NCBI GenBank assembly: GCA_021234155.1
Contig: JAJEKV010000095.1
Coordinates: 2,344,606 to 2,408,605, forward strand
DNA length: 64,000 nt
Reading direction: 5' to 3'
From: Isoetes taiwanensis
Lineage: Eukaryota; Streptophyta; Lycopodiopsida; Isoetales; Isoetaceae
Below the pieces are notes generated by a model, which ran no database searches, was not told the origin of the DNA, and saw only the letters and a program-made list of their open reading frames with translations. Position 1 is the stretch's first letter. The number at the start of each line of letters is the position of its first letter. A program made the translations under genes and the position numbers. Positions 22,817-34,428 of this stretch are shown here, piece by piece.

Positions 22817-23352
22817 GAGAATCACCCAACCCATTTCTAAGAAGATGCGTTGCGAGCGAGTCCCTCATCCATACCGAGAGGGATAAGGCATGCATTTCAA
22901 ACATAACATGGATTCTTACCATAATCTCTGCGGGCGTTTGGAAGGCGGCGTCCTGCGTGCGTCATAGCGCCGACTAGCTCCAAGGTCGCCATCATAACTT
23001 TGTTTCCGCGATTTAAGTCGAGATCAGATCGAAGCATTACGGGCTGCCGTAGTGTTAGGGTTCACTTTTGTTCCTAAGCTTTTGGCCTCTGCCAGTCCCA
23101 AAGCTTCCACCCACATTCACCATTGCGCCACAACCATAGCCACATTGAGGCCGGGTTCTGCGCTGCCAAAGCGCCATCAGCTGACCAAGCCGGCCGATCC
23201 TCCCAACCCTACATTGCCTTAGCAAAAACCACACCGGGCGTGATCTGGACCGTCGGCATGTTAGATCAAATTCGACCCTCCGATTTAGGGCAACAAACAA
23301 AGCAGGACAAACACTAAAATTTTATTATAAAGCAATATGAACAAGCTCCTAC

Positions 23353-23432
23353 CGTGGATGATAGGATTGAACCTATGCGACAAAGCCCACATGATTTCTA
23401 GTCATGCCCAATAACCACTCTGGCACATCCAT
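23353..23432 (-). tRNA. tRNA-Ser(AGA) with indels
   Basis: The anticodon loop CTAGAAA is intact. One base is lost in the T arm and the acceptor 5' end reads CATGG instead of CCACG (on +). Confidence 0.55.
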
Positions 23433-23676
23433 GGCATGTGGAATACTTCGATACTTCTTAGATCATTGAGATATTTAGGAGGATAGGATTTGGCTAGTCA
23501 TTTATTCTCTCTCATTCGATGTTTGATGGTTGGAAGAGCAAAGATTAATTTCTCACCTATGGTGCAATCGATTTTTTCAGTTATCCTTATGTCATTATCA
23601 ACATGGTTTAATGCATTAAATCTTCTTTTTTGGCTCTTTAGCCAAGAACAAAATTAGAAGAGTTGAACCCGCAGGA

Positions 23677-23749
23677 TGCATTGGCCGAGAAATTGAACTT
23701 CAGTGCAAATGCAGGTGGCGGTACTATTCTACCACTAGACCACCAATGC
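23677..23749 (-). pseudogene. tRNA-Gly relic
   Basis: 73 nt. Acceptor and A box kept; the T loop has CpG-decay type change (AATTGAAC on +) and the anticodon arm is altered. Confidence 0.55.
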
Positions 23750-24157
23750 ACAAGTAATACAAATGAATACCTTCTTAATTAACAAGCACATACAACAAAC
23801 TCAATTAAATGCATCTCATAATCCGGTTCGCAAAAAATATCACGGTGGTACAATAAGGTGTAGGAATGGTTGTTCTTCTAATAGTCCAAACAAATGATTA
23901 TGCCAAGGCATAAAGCGACAAATTTGCTCAATCACCGTGTTTTCCATGCTTGAAGCGATATCATAAAAATTGAAAAGAATTAACATGTGAATGAGTAACA
24001 ATGTTGAGCATTAGGTGTGCCACTAATGGAGGCTATGCATAAACCCTAGAATATTAGCGTCCCGTGGAAGAGTCGTAGGAATCTGAATGACAAACTCTAT
24101 GTATTAATCGAATGGATGTGATAGTAGGGACTATAAAATAATATGAACAAGCTCCTA

Positions 24158-24238
24158 CGTGGATGATAGGATTCAAACCTATGCGGCCGAGAAGCCCACA
24201 TGATTCGGTCATGCCCAATAACCATTCGACACATCCAC
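24158..24238 (-). pseudogene. tRNA-Ser relic, U33 lost
   Basis: Anticodon region TGATTCGGTCATG (on +) has lost bases and U33. The T loop has C56 to U. Confidence 0.6.
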
Positions 24239-24481
24239 GACGGCGACATCTGGAATACTTCCGATTCTTCTTAGATCATTGAGATATTTAGGAGGATAGG
24301 ATTTGGCTAGTCATTTATTCTCTCATTCGATGTTTTGATGGTTGGAAGAGCAAGATTAATTTCTCACCTATGGTGCAATCGATTACTCAGTTATCCTTAT
24401 GTCATTATCAACATGGTTTAATGCATTAAATCTTCTTTTGGCTCTTGCGCCAAGAACAAAATTAGAAGTTGAACCACAGGA

Positions 24482-24555
24482 TGCATTGGCGAGGGAATTG
24501 AACTTCGAGTTACGTATCTGGTGGCGGTACTATTCTACCACTAGACCACCAATGC
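24482..24555 (-). pseudogene. tRNA-Gly relic
   Basis: 74 nt with several indels in the T and anticodon arms. Acceptor and A box kept. Confidence 0.5.
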
Positions 24556-24964
24556 ACAAGTAATACAAATGAATACCTTCTTAATTAACAAGCACATACA
24601 ACAAACTCAATTAAATGCATCTCATAATCGGTTAAGCAAAAAATATCACAGTGCGTACAATAAGGTGTAGGAATGGTTGTTCTTCTAATAGTCCAAACAA
24701 ATGATTATGCCAAGGCATAAAGCGACAAGATTTGCTCAATCACCGTGTTTTTCGTAGCGAGCGATATCATAAAAATTGAAAGATTAACATGTGAATGAGT
24801 AACAATGTTGAGCATTAGGTGTGCCACTAATGGAGGCTATGCATAAACCCTAGAATATTAAATCGATTGGAAGAGTGCGTGCAGGGATCTGAATGACAAA
24901 CTCTATGTATTAATCGAATGGATGTGATAGTAGGGACTATAAAATAATATGAACAAGCTCCTAC

Positions 24965-25047
24965 CGTGGATGATAGGATTCAAACCTATCTGGCCGAAGC
25001 CCACATGATTTACTGGTCATGCCCAATAACCATTACGACACATCCAC
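24965..25047 (-). pseudogene. tRNA-Ser relic with UUCG variable arm
   Basis: Variable arm GGCTTCGGCC as at 12408. The anticodon loop has an extra base and C at position 33. C56 is changed to U. Confidence 0.6.
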
Positions 25048-25291
25048 GGCGACATCTGGAATACTTCGATTCTTCTTAGATCATTGAGATATTTAGGAGG
25101 ATAGGATTTAGCTAGTCATTTTTTCTCTCATTGTGATGTTTGATGGTTGGAAGAACAAGATTAACTTGATCTCATTTCTCACACTATGGTGCGATTGCTC
25201 GATTATCCTTATGTCATTATCAACATGGTTTTAATGCATTAAATCTTCTTTTTCTTGCGCCAGAACAAAATGGAAGAGTTGAACCACGGGA

Positions 25292-25362
25292 TGCATTGGC
25301 CGAGAATCGAACTTCGATGCATCTCGTGGAAGGGTACTATTCTACCACTAGACCACCAATGC
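25292..25362 (-). tRNA. tRNA-Gly, altered anticodon arm
   Basis: 71 nt with acceptor and B box GTTCGATTC intact. The anticodon part TCTCGTGGAAGGGTAC (on +) lacks a clear GCC. Confidence 0.55.
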
Positions 25363-25780
25363 ACAAGTAATACAAATGAATACCTTCTTAATTAACATGC
25401 ACATACAACCAACTCAATCAAATGCATCTCATAATCCGGTTCTCAAAAAATATCTTGAGTGGTACAATAAGGTGCGGGAATGGTTGTTCTTCTAATAAGT
25501 CCAAACAAGCGATTATGCCAAGGCATAAAAGCGACAAAGATTTGCTCAATCAAGATGTTTTTCCATAAGCTTGACTTGATATCATAAAAAAATTGAAAGC
25601 ATTAACATGTGAATGAGTAACAATGTCGACATTGGTGTGCCACTAATGGGGGCTATGCATAAACTCTAGAATATTATTGCTGCCGGTGGAAAAGTCGTGG
25701 GAATCTGAATGACAAACTCTAAATATTAATCGAATGGGCGTATGTGATAGGGACTATAAAATAATATGAACAAGCTCCTG

Positions 25781-25864
25781 CGTGGATGATAGGATTCGAA
25801 CATATCGCGAGAGCAAAGCCCACATGATTTCTAGTCATGCCCAATAACCACTCTGGCACATCAC
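25781..25864 (-). tRNA. tRNA-Ser(AGA) with indels
   Basis: Anticodon loop intact. The T stem has GAACATAT (on +), shared with the copies at 27579 and 32809, and two bases are inserted in the variable arm. Confidence 0.5.
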
Positions 25865-26121
25865 GCCACATGTGGAATACTTTCGATACTTCTTAGATCA
25901 TTGAGATATTTAGGAGGATAGGATTTGGCTAGTCATTTATTCTCTCTCATTCGATGTTTGATGGTTGGAAGAGCAAGATTAACTTCGATCTCATTTCCCA
26001 CCCTATGGTGCAATGGGTGCTTTCGATTTATCCTTATGTCATTATCAACATGGTTTAATGCATTAAATCTTCTTTTTGGCTCTTAGCCAAGAACAAAATT
26101 AGAAGAGTTGAACCCGCAGGA

Positions 26122-26189
26122 TGCATTGGCCGAAATTGAACTTCAGTGCGTACCATGGCGGTACTATTCTACCACTAGACCACCAATGC
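26122..26189 (-). tRNA. tRNA-Gly-like, loop shortened
   Basis: 68 nt. Stem GTACC/GGTAC is present, but the loop is only GCCAT (two bases missing). Confidence 0.5.
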
Positions 26190-26608
26190 ACAAGTAATAC
26201 AAATGAATATTTTTCTTAATTAACAAGCACATACAACAAACTCAATTAAATGCATCTCATAATCCAACAAGTAAAAAATATCGGTCGTATAATAATAAGG
26301 TGTAGGAATGGTTGCCTTCTAATAAGTCCAAACAAATGATTATGCTAAGGCATAAAGTTTAGACAAGATTTGCTCAATCACCGTGTTTTCCATGCTTCTT
26401 GAGCTTGGATATCATAAAAAATTGAAAAGAATTAACATGTGAATGAGTAACAATGTTGAGCATCTGTGTGCCACTAATGGAGGCTAAGTATAAAACCCCA
26501 GAATATTGGCGCCGCTGGAAATCTGGAATGACAAACTCTGCAAGTAATAATGAATGGACGTGATGTGATAGGTAGGGACTTATAAAATAATATGAACAAG
26601 TTCTACAT

Positions 26609-26699
26609 CGGGATGAGATAGGATTCAAACCTTGGCGCGCAGCTTAAGCCTACATGCTTTCTCTTTGTCATGCCCTACCAACCACTCCTACACATCCAC
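26609..26699 (-). pseudogene. tRNA-Ser relic, heavily decayed
   Basis: Many indels. It shares AAGTTCT and CTACATGCTTTCT (on +) with the relic at 33640, which identifies the two as higher-order repeat partners. Confidence 0.6.
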
Positions 26700-26958
26700 T
26701 AATTTACATCCGAATACTTCTCGCATTCTTCTTAGATCATTGAGATATTTAGGAGTGATAGATTTCAATAGTCATTTGTTCTCTCTCATTGTGATGTTTG
26801 ATGGTTGGAAGATAAAGATTAGCTTCGGATCTCATTTCTCTACACTATGGTGCAATCGGGACACTCAGCTTATCCTTATGTCATTATCAACATGGTTTAA
26901 TGCATTAAATCTTCTTTTTGGCTCTTACCAAGAACAAAATTGAAGAGTTGAACCGTGA

Positions 26959-27023
26959 TGTACTGGTTTGTGAATCAACTGAAATCAGACTGAAGGTACA
27001 CTCCTACCACTAGACCACCAATG
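26959..27023 (-). pseudogene. tRNA-Gly relic
   Basis: Only the A-box half (TAGACCACCAATGC on +) is well kept. Confidence 0.5.
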
Positions 27024-27407
27024 CACAAGTACTGCCAAATGAATACCTTCTTAATTAACAAGCACATACAACCAACGTAATCAAATGCATCTCATAATCC
27101 AGCTTCCAAAAATATTCGTCAGACAAATAAGGTGCGTAGAATAGTTGTTCTTCCATCAAGTCCAAATAAACGATTACAAGGCATAAAGTTTACAAGATTT
27201 GCTCAATCACCGTGTTTTTCCCATGCTTGAACTTGATATCATAAAAAATTGAAAGAATTGGCAGTGAATGAGTAACAATGTTTGTGCATTGGTGCTACTA
27301 ATGGGGGCTATGGCAAAATCCTAGAATACTAAGGCCAAGGAAAAGGTGGGGAATCTTAGAATGATAAACTCTAAATATTAATCGAATGGATGTATGTGAT
27401 AGGACTA

Positions 27408-27562
27408 CTCATCCAGGATGATATAAAATGGAATAGAATACCTTCTATATTCATTCCTACAAAAATATATATATATATTATTTACAATCCATGTAGTGGG
27501 GAAGGGCCCGCTGCCCGCAGAGTGCTTTCGGCCAAGCAGCAAAATAATTAATTCCTATCCCT
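27408..27562. repeat. Small insertion shared by two array units (copy 1)
   Basis: About 155 bp replaces TATAAAATAAT of the unit. It contains ACCTTCTATATTCATTC, an AT microsatellite (27467-27480) and AATTAATTCCTATCCC. A homologous insertion sits at the same site at 34429-34576. It may be a small MITE-like element inserted before duplication of the surrounding units. Confidence 0.7.
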
Positions 27563-27578
27563 ATGAACAAGCCCACAT

Positions 27579-27659
27579 CGGATGATAGGATTCGAACATA
27601 TGCAGCAAAGTCTACATGATTTCTAGTCATGCCTTAATAACCACTCTCAAGTACATCAC
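27579..27659 (-). tRNA. tRNA-Ser(AGA) with indels
   Basis: Anticodon loop CTAGAAA and T loop TTCGAAT are kept. The acceptor and D arm are damaged. Confidence 0.45.
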
Positions 27660-27865
27660 GCCAAAGATGTGGAATAATTTCTCATACTCTTAGATCATTG
27701 AGATATTTAGGAGGATAGGATTCTCTCACCTCTGATGTTTTACGTTGTACATGCATTAGCTTCGATCTCATTTCTCACCCTATGGTGCAATCGATGCTCG
27801 CTTATGTTTAATGCATTACTTTTGCTCTCGCCAAGAACAAAATTAGAAGAGTTGAACCACAGGGA

Positions 27866-27935
27866 TGCATTGGCCGAGAATCAACTCGGTCTCAGACTGC
27901 AGCAGGGTACTATTCTACCACTAGACCACCAATGC
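27866..27935 (-). tRNA. tRNA-Gly-like
   Basis: 70 nt with a good acceptor. The anticodon side reads AGACTGCAGCAGGGTAC on +, so GCC is not preserved. Confidence 0.5.
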
Positions 27936-28356
27936 ACAAGTAATACAAAATGAATACCTTCTTAATTAATAAGCACATACAACAAACTCAATTAAATGCA
28001 TCCTATAACTGGGCCCGCAAAAATATCGCGGGTCGCATAATAAGGTGTGTGGAATGGTTGTTCTAATAAGTCCAAACAAATGATTATGCCAAGGCATAAA
28101 AGCGACAAGATTTGCTCAATCACCGTGTTTTTCCATGCTTGAGCTTGATATCATAAAAAATTGAAAGAATTAACATGTGAATGAGTAACAATGTTTATAT
28201 TCGTGTCACTTCAATGGAGGCTATGCATAAACCTCTCTAGAATATTGCTACGCTGGAAGAGTGCGAGGAATCAATGACAAACTCTGGCATTAATTTAATG
28301 GACTTTTATGTGATAGTAGGGACTTATAAAATAATATGAACAAGCTCCTGCCAATA

Positions 28357-28437
28357 CGGATGATAGATTCAAACCTATGCAGCTTAAGCCTTACATGATT
28401 TCGCCGTCATGCCCACAACCACTCCTCACACATCCAT
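28357..28437 (-). pseudogene. tRNA-Ser relic
   Basis: The anticodon arm (TTTCGCCGTCATG on +) and acceptor are broken. It is the partner of the copy at 35388. Confidence 0.5.
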
Positions 28438-28685
28438 CTAATTTTACATTTGAAATTACTGATTCTCTTTCTTAGATCATTGAGATATTTAGAGGATAGG
28501 ATTTATTAGTCATTTGTTCTCTCCTCTATGTGGATGTTTGATGGTTGAAGAGCAAGATTATTTCGGATCTCTATTTCACACTATGGTGCAATCGGACACT
28601 CGTCCTTATGTCATTATCAACATGGTTTAATGCATGAATCTTCTTTGGCTCTTATGCCAAGAACAAAATTGGAAGAGCGAACGAT

Positions 28686-28759
28686 TTACTTTGGTCGAGA
28701 ATCAAACTCGGTCCTGCACTGCCAGTGTGGTACTATTCTACCAATTAGACCACCAATGT
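28686..28759 (-). pseudogene. tRNA-Gly relic
   Basis: Acceptor, A box and anticodon arm all have changes (CCAATTAGACCACC on +). Confidence 0.5.
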
Positions 28760-29069
28760 ACGCAATACAAAAATGAATACCTCTTAATTAACAAGCACAT
28801 ACAACAAACTCAATTAAATGCATCTCATATCCAAATATAAAAATATCGTGGTCAAGTAGGAATGGTTGTTTCCTTCTAATAAGTCCAAACAAATGATTAT
28901 GCCAAGGCATAAAGCTTTATTGTAGATTTGCTCAATCACCGTGTTTTTCCATGCTTGAGCTTTGATACTCAAGTAAAAATTGAAAGAATTAACATGTGAA
29001 TGAGTAATAATGTTGAGTATCTTCGTGTGCCACTTCAATGGAGGCTAGTGCATAAAGTCCCTGTGAATA

Positions 29070-31086
29070 TCATAATGAAGTTTCCAGCTGCTGGGCATAA
29101 GTTGGGAACCTCGTGGTGGATCTAAAAAATACGTTCAACTCAGGATTCCTTTGATAAATCTAACATAATATAGAAACTAAGCCCAAGATTGCTGAGCTAC
29201 AGGTTTTTGCATTGACACCCTTCCTCTTCCCTTTGGCTTCTTTTCATCCCTGTATTTCCTTTTCCTTCTTGTTTCTTCCTATATACTTTCCTCTTTTTCC
29301 TTTTCGCTTTTTTGCTTCTTATTTTCCTACACGCCTTATTTTTCTCTTTTTTTTCCTTTTTTACCCCCTTCTCCCTTCTTCCCTTCCGCTTTCCCCTTTC
29401 CCTTTTTCCTCAATTTTAACTTTTTTCACGTCTTATTTTTCCCTTTCTCTTTTTCTCTATATTTTCATGTGCTCTTTTCTTCCTTTCCCATCCTCTTCTT
29501 TTTATCCTTTCCTTTTTCCTCGATTCTCCCTTTTTTCTCGCAGGCCGCCCATTTTCCTCTTCCCCTTCCCTCCTTCCTCACTTCTTTCTTTTTCCTTTCT
29601 CTTTCCATTCTTTCACCCCACTTTTTCTATTTTCTTTCCATATGCCTCTTTCCTCTTCCTTTTTTCTCTACCTTTTTTATGTGCACATTTTTCTCCTCTT
29701 TTCCACCCTCTCCCTTTCCTTTTTCTACTTTCCCCTTTCCTTTTTTCTTTTTTTCTTTTTCTTTTTCCTTTCCTCGCTTTCCTGCCTCTTTTCTCCTTTT
29801 CCCCATGCTCGCTTTTCCCTTTCCTCACCCTTTCCTCTTCCCTTTTTTCCTGCGGCCCTTTTCCCCTCTTCCTCTTCCTCTTTTTTCACTTTGCTCCTCG
29901 CCTTCTCCTGTAGCCCTTTCTCCCCTTTTTCCCCTCCTCTTTTCTGACCCTTTCTCTATCTATCTATCTATATCTATCTATCTATCTATTCATCTATCTA
30001 TTCATTCATCTATCTATCTATATCTATCTATCTATCTCTTTTCTCCCTTTTTCTCTCTACTTTTTCTTTTCCCTTTTCCCCGCCATGAATTTTCCCTTCG
30101 TTTTCCTCCTTTCTCTCGATCCTTTTCCTTTTCCTCTCTTTACCCGTAAGTATTTTTTCCTCTTTACCCTTTCTCCTCTTCCTTTCCTTTTCCTATGCCC
30201 TTCCCACATTTTTTTCTTTCCTTTTTTCTATGCTTGCTTTTACCTTTTTCCCCCACCCTTTCTCTTCCCCCTTTTTTGTTTTCCATGTCCTTTTTCCTCT
30301 TTTCTTCTCGCGTTCTTAACCCCTTCCCTCTTTTCTCTCTATTTCCTCTGCCCTTTTAATGCCCTTTTTCCACGCTTCTATTTCCTTTTCCTCTTTTTCT
30401 TTTTCTCCTTTCACTTCCCCTTGTTCCCTTTCTCCTTCTCCCATCCTTTTCGTTCTACTTTCCTCGCCCTTTTCTCCCTCATTTTCCCAACCTTTTCTAC
30501 TCTTTTCCTTTTTCTTTGGTGCCCCTTTTTCCTCTCCCTTTCCTCTCTTTTTCCTTCTTTCCCATGCCATTTTTTCCTCTTCCTTTTCTTTTTTCCATGC
30601 TCCTTTCCCTTTTTCTCCTTTCCTCATGCTCTTTTTACTTTCCATGGCTTTTTTTCCTTCCTTTTCCCATTCCTTCACCCCTTTCCCCATTCTTTCCCCT
30701 CTTTTCCCATGCCATTTCCTCTCCCCTTTCTCCCCTTCTTTAAGCATCTCTTTTGCCTCTTGTCCTCGTGTCTCCTTTCTAAGCTTCCTTCCCCTCGTCC
30801 TTTTGATTTTTCTTTTCCCCTTTCCCTTCTTCCCACATTTTTTACTTTATCTCCACCTCTTTTCTCATTTTCCTTTTTCCCCTGCTCTTTTGCCCCTTCC
30901 TCCTCCCCTCTCTTTCTCCTTTCCCCTTTTCCTTTACTCCTCTTTCCCATAGAGATCAAACATGACCAATCATGATGGTAGGAAGTTGTGCGAAATCTTG
31001 GCCTTTGATGCATCTAGATGATCTCATCCACTCACATTAGGGCTTGATCCAATCCAAGAATTACGGTATAACATTATAATATAAGA
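29070..31086 (-). mobile_element. Non-autonomous Helitron carrying a homopurine tract
   Basis: 2.0 kb, minus strand. The 5' end, read on minus as TCTTATATTATAATGTTATA, ends at 31086. The 3' end near 29070 has GCCCAGCAGCTGG with a loose terminus (TCATAATG where CTAATG would be expected). The flanks join as GAATA|TTAAGGCC, matching the array text at 36089-36098. The interior is polypyrimidine on + and contains GACCAATCATGATGG and following sequence homologous to the unique blocks at 4903 and 5571 of the 2814-5692 Helitron. It is missing from the equivalent place at about 36.1 kb, so it inserted after the higher-order duplication. Confidence 0.8.
29220..30950. repeat. Polypyrimidine tract with TCTA microsatellite
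   Basis: 1.7 kb of C/T-rich sequence (purine on the Helitron sense strand). A (TCTA)n block lies at 29955-30038. Apparent proteins rich in Phe, Leu, Ser and Pro are artefacts. Confidence 0.9.
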
Positions 31087-31197
31087 TTAAGGCCAGTGGA
31101 AGAGTGCGAGGGGAACTGAATGACAAACTCTAAGTATTAATCAATGGACGTATGTGATAGTAGGGACTATAAGATAATATGAACAAGCTCCTGCTAA

Positions 31198-31278
31198 TGG
31201 ATGATAGGATTCAAACCTATGCGAAATGGCCTACATGATTTCGTCATGCCCAATAATCGGGCCTCCTGACAAATCCAT
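31198..31278 (-). pseudogene. tRNA-Ser relic
   Basis: It shares GGGCCTCCTGAC and CATGACATCCTGAATAC-like text (on +) with the copy at 36205. The anticodon loop is shortened. Confidence 0.55.
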
Positions 31279-31533
31279 CATGACATCCTGAATACTTCCG
31301 ATTCTTCTAGATCATTGAGATATTTAGGAGGATAGATTTTGGCTAGTCATTTGTTCTCTCCTCATTGTGATGTTTTGATGGTTGGAAGAGCAAGATTAGC
31401 TTCATCTCATTTCTCTCACACTATGGTGCAATCATTGCCCGCTTATCCTTATGTCATTATCAACATGGTTTAATGCATTAAATCTTCTTTTGCTCTTATG
31501 CCAAGAACAAAATTGGAAGAGTTGAACCAGGGA

Positions 31534-31608
31534 TGTACTGGTCGTGAGAATTGAACTCGGTCTCTGCACTAAGCATGTGGTACTATTCTACCACTAGACC
31601 ACCAATGC
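31534..31608 (-). pseudogene. tRNA-Gly relic
   Basis: Acceptor changed to GTACTGG and several indels; A box kept. Confidence 0.5.
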
Positions 31609-32001
31609 ACAAGTAATACAAATGAATACCTTCTTAATTAACAAGCACGATCTTCAAACCAACTCCAATCAAATGCATCTCATATCTTGGTCGTATAATA
31701 AGGTGCAGGAATGGTTGTTCTTCTAATAAGTCTAAACAAACGATTATGCCAAGGCATAAAGCGACAAGATTTGCCTTAATCACCGTGGTTTTTCCATGCT
31801 TGAGCTTGATATCATAAAAATTGAAAGAATTAACATGTGAATGAGTAACAATGTTGAGTATCTCGTGGTGCCACTAATGGAGGCCAAACCCTGCAGAATA
31901 CGCTGGAAGAGTGCGTGTAGGGAATCAATGACAAACTCTATGTATTAATCGAATGGATGTGATAGTAGTATCTTATAAAATAATATGAACAAGCTCCTAC
32001 A

Positions 32002-32085
32002 CGCGGGATGATATGTGGATTCAACCTATGTTGTTAAGCCCACATGATTTCTGGTCATGCCCACAACCATTCTCGACACATCCAC
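32002..32085 (-). pseudogene. tRNA-Ser relic, U33 lost
   Basis: Anticodon loop CCAGAAA; T arm and variable arm broken by indels. Confidence 0.5.
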
Positions 32086-32331
32086 GACGCATATCCGAAT
32101 AATTTAATTTTAGATCATTGAGATATTTAGGAGGATAGGATTTCGCTTAGTCATTTTTCTCTCTCATTGTGATGTTTGATGGTTGGAAAGAGCAAGATTA
32201 GCTTCATCTCATTTCTCACACTATGGTGCGATTGCTCAGCTTATCCTTATGTCATTATCAACATGGTTTAATGCATTAAATCTTCTTACCTAAGTACTTA
32301 AGAACAAAATTGGAAGAGTTGAACCACAGGA

Positions 32332-32407
32332 TGTACTTTTGGCTCTAGAATCAACTCGAGTCTCCAGACTGCGGAAGGGTACTATTCTACCACTAGACCA
32401 CCAATGC
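32332..32407 (-). pseudogene. tRNA-Gly relic
   Basis: The 3' acceptor half is replaced (GTACTTTTGG on +). The A-box half is intact. Confidence 0.5.
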
Positions 32408-32808
32408 ACAAGTAATACAAATGAATACCTTCTTAATTAATATGTACATACAACCAACTCAATCAAATGCATCTCATAATCCAGTTCTCAAAAATATCTT
32501 GGTCGCATAATAAGGTGCGTGAATGGTTGTTCTTCAATAAGTCCAACAAACGATTTGCTGGCGCATGCCACAAGACGGCTCAATCACCGTGGTTTTCCAT
32601 GCTTGAAACTTGATATCATAAAACATTGAAAGCGCATTAACATGTGAATGAGTAACAATGTCGTTTACTGGTGTGCCACCAATGGGGCTATGCATAAACT
32701 CTAGAATATTACCAAAGGAAAAGTGCGGGGAATCAATGACAACCTAAATATTAATCAATGGACGTGATGTGATAGGGACTATAAAATAATATGAACAAGC
32801 TCCCTACA

Positions 32809-32885
32809 CGCGGATGATAGATTCGAACATATGCAGCAAAGCCCACATGATTTCTAGTCATGCCCACAACCACTCTGCACATCAC
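32809..32885 (-). tRNA. tRNA-Ser(AGA) with deletions
   Basis: Anticodon loop CTAGAAA and T loop TTCGAAT kept. 77 nt, so short by about five bases. Confidence 0.45.
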
Positions 32886-33145
32886 GCCAGCATGTGGAAT
32901 ACCTTCTATACTTCTTAGATCATTGAGATATTTAGGAGGATAGGATCTATTAGTCATTTATTCTTCTCATTCTCGATGTTTGATGGTTGAAGAAAGCAAG
33001 ATTAGCTTCGGATCTCATTTCCCACCCTATGGTGCAATCGACAATTAGTTATCCTATGTCATTATCAACATGGTTTTAATGTATTAAATCTTCTTTTTGC
33101 CTTGGCGCCAAGAACAAAATTAGAAGAGTTTGAACCACGTGAGGA

Positions 33146-33223
33146 TGCATTGGCCGAGAATTGAACCTTGGTCCTGCATTTCATGGTGTGGTAATACCCT
33201 ACCACTAGACCACAATTAAATGC
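33146..33223 (-). pseudogene. tRNA-Gly relic
   Basis: Indels throughout, including an AATTAA insert in the acceptor. The downstream GAATATTTTCTTA (on +) matches the unit after 26122. Confidence 0.5.
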
Positions 33224-33639
33224 ACAAGTAATACAAATGAATATTTTCTTACTCTGAATAAGCACATACAACAAAACCCAATTAAATGCATCTCTATAAT
33301 CCAAGCCAAGCAAAAAATATCGGTCGCATAATAAGGTGTAGGAATGGTTGTTCTTCTTAATAAGTCCAAACAAAATGGTCATGCCAAGGCATAAAGCTTA
33401 ATAAGATTTGCCTAATCACCGTGTTTTTCCATGCTTGAGAGCTTGATATCATAAAAATGGAAAGAATTAACATGTGAATGAGAGTAACAATGTTGAGCAT
33501 CTCTGCGGTGCCACTAATGGAGGCTACAAACCCTTGTAGAATATTGCGCCGCTGGAAATCAATGACAAACTCAAGTAATAATCGAATGGACGATGTGATA
33601 GTAGGGACTATAAAATAATATGAACAAGTTCTGCTAATG

Positions 33640-33717
33640 CGGATGATAGATTCAAACCTATGAAATGTAAGCCTACATGCTTTCTGTCATGCCCAATAAC
33701 CACCTCGACACATCCAC
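33640..33717 (-). pseudogene. tRNA-Ser relic
   Basis: Decayed partner of 26609; anticodon arm shortened. Confidence 0.5.
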
Positions 33718-33965
33718 GCATTTAATATCCTAATACTTTCGATTCTTCTTAGATCATTGAGATATTTAGGAGGATAGGATTTGGTCATTTGTTCTCTCTC
33801 ATTGTGATGTTTTATATTGAAGAGCAAGATTAGCTTCGATCTCATTTCTCACACTATTATGGGTAATCGACACCGCTTATCCTTATGTCATTATCAACAT
33901 GGTTTAATGCATTAAATCTTCTTTACCTTGTACCAAGAACAAAATTGAAGAGTTGAACCACGTGA

Positions 33966-34040
33966 TGCATTGGCCGCAGAATCGAACTCTCGAATCAGAC
34001 CGTGGAAGGGTACTATCTCTACCACTCAGACCACCAATGC
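33966..34040 (-). pseudogene. tRNA-Gly relic
   Basis: 75 nt with insertions in the T stem and A box. Confidence 0.5.
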
Positions 34041-34428
34041 ACAAGTAATACAATGAATACCTTCTTAATTAACAAGCACATACAACCAACTAATCAAATG
34101 CATCTCATAATCCGCCTCCAAAAATATCTTGGTCGCATAATAAGGTGCAGGAATAGTTGTTCTTCTTAATAAGTCCAAAATGAAACGATTATGCTAAGGC
34201 ATGCTTTACAAGATTTGCTCAATCACCGTGTTTTTCCATGCTTGAACTTGATATCATAAAAAATTGAAAAGAATTAACATGTGAATGAGTAACAATGTCG
34301 AAAGTATTGGTGTGCTACTAATGTGGGGCTATGCATAAACCTAGAATATTGGCACCAAGGAAAAGTGCGTGGGGGAATCAATGACAAACTCTAAATATTA
34401 ATCAATGGGATGTATGTGATAGGGACTA

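Larger units (their letters stand above)
16172..23335 (-). mobile_element. Nested Helitron complex (outer element on minus strand)
   Basis: Array sequence stops at GGGACTATAAAATAA and resumes at TATGAAC, consistent with one A|T insertion site. The left edge CTAATATG with hairpin GCCCGGCGTTCTTTGGGC at 16182-16199 resembles a minus-strand Helitron 3' end (TTAG where the family otherwise has CTAG). Two further 3'-like ends lie at 17644 and about 18016. A typical 5' terminus (TCCTATATTATAATG on minus) ends at 20716. So at least one Helitron sits within another. The right edge (TTATAAAGCAA) is not a clean TC terminus. Two LINE 3' tails are also inside. Confidence 0.65.

Noticed and set aside
29212-30975. 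Frames of 197-296 codons in the pyrimidine tract that look like membrane proteins
   Set aside because: Hydrophobicity comes from TTT, TTC and CTT codons in low-complexity DNA; overlapping frames are equally open.
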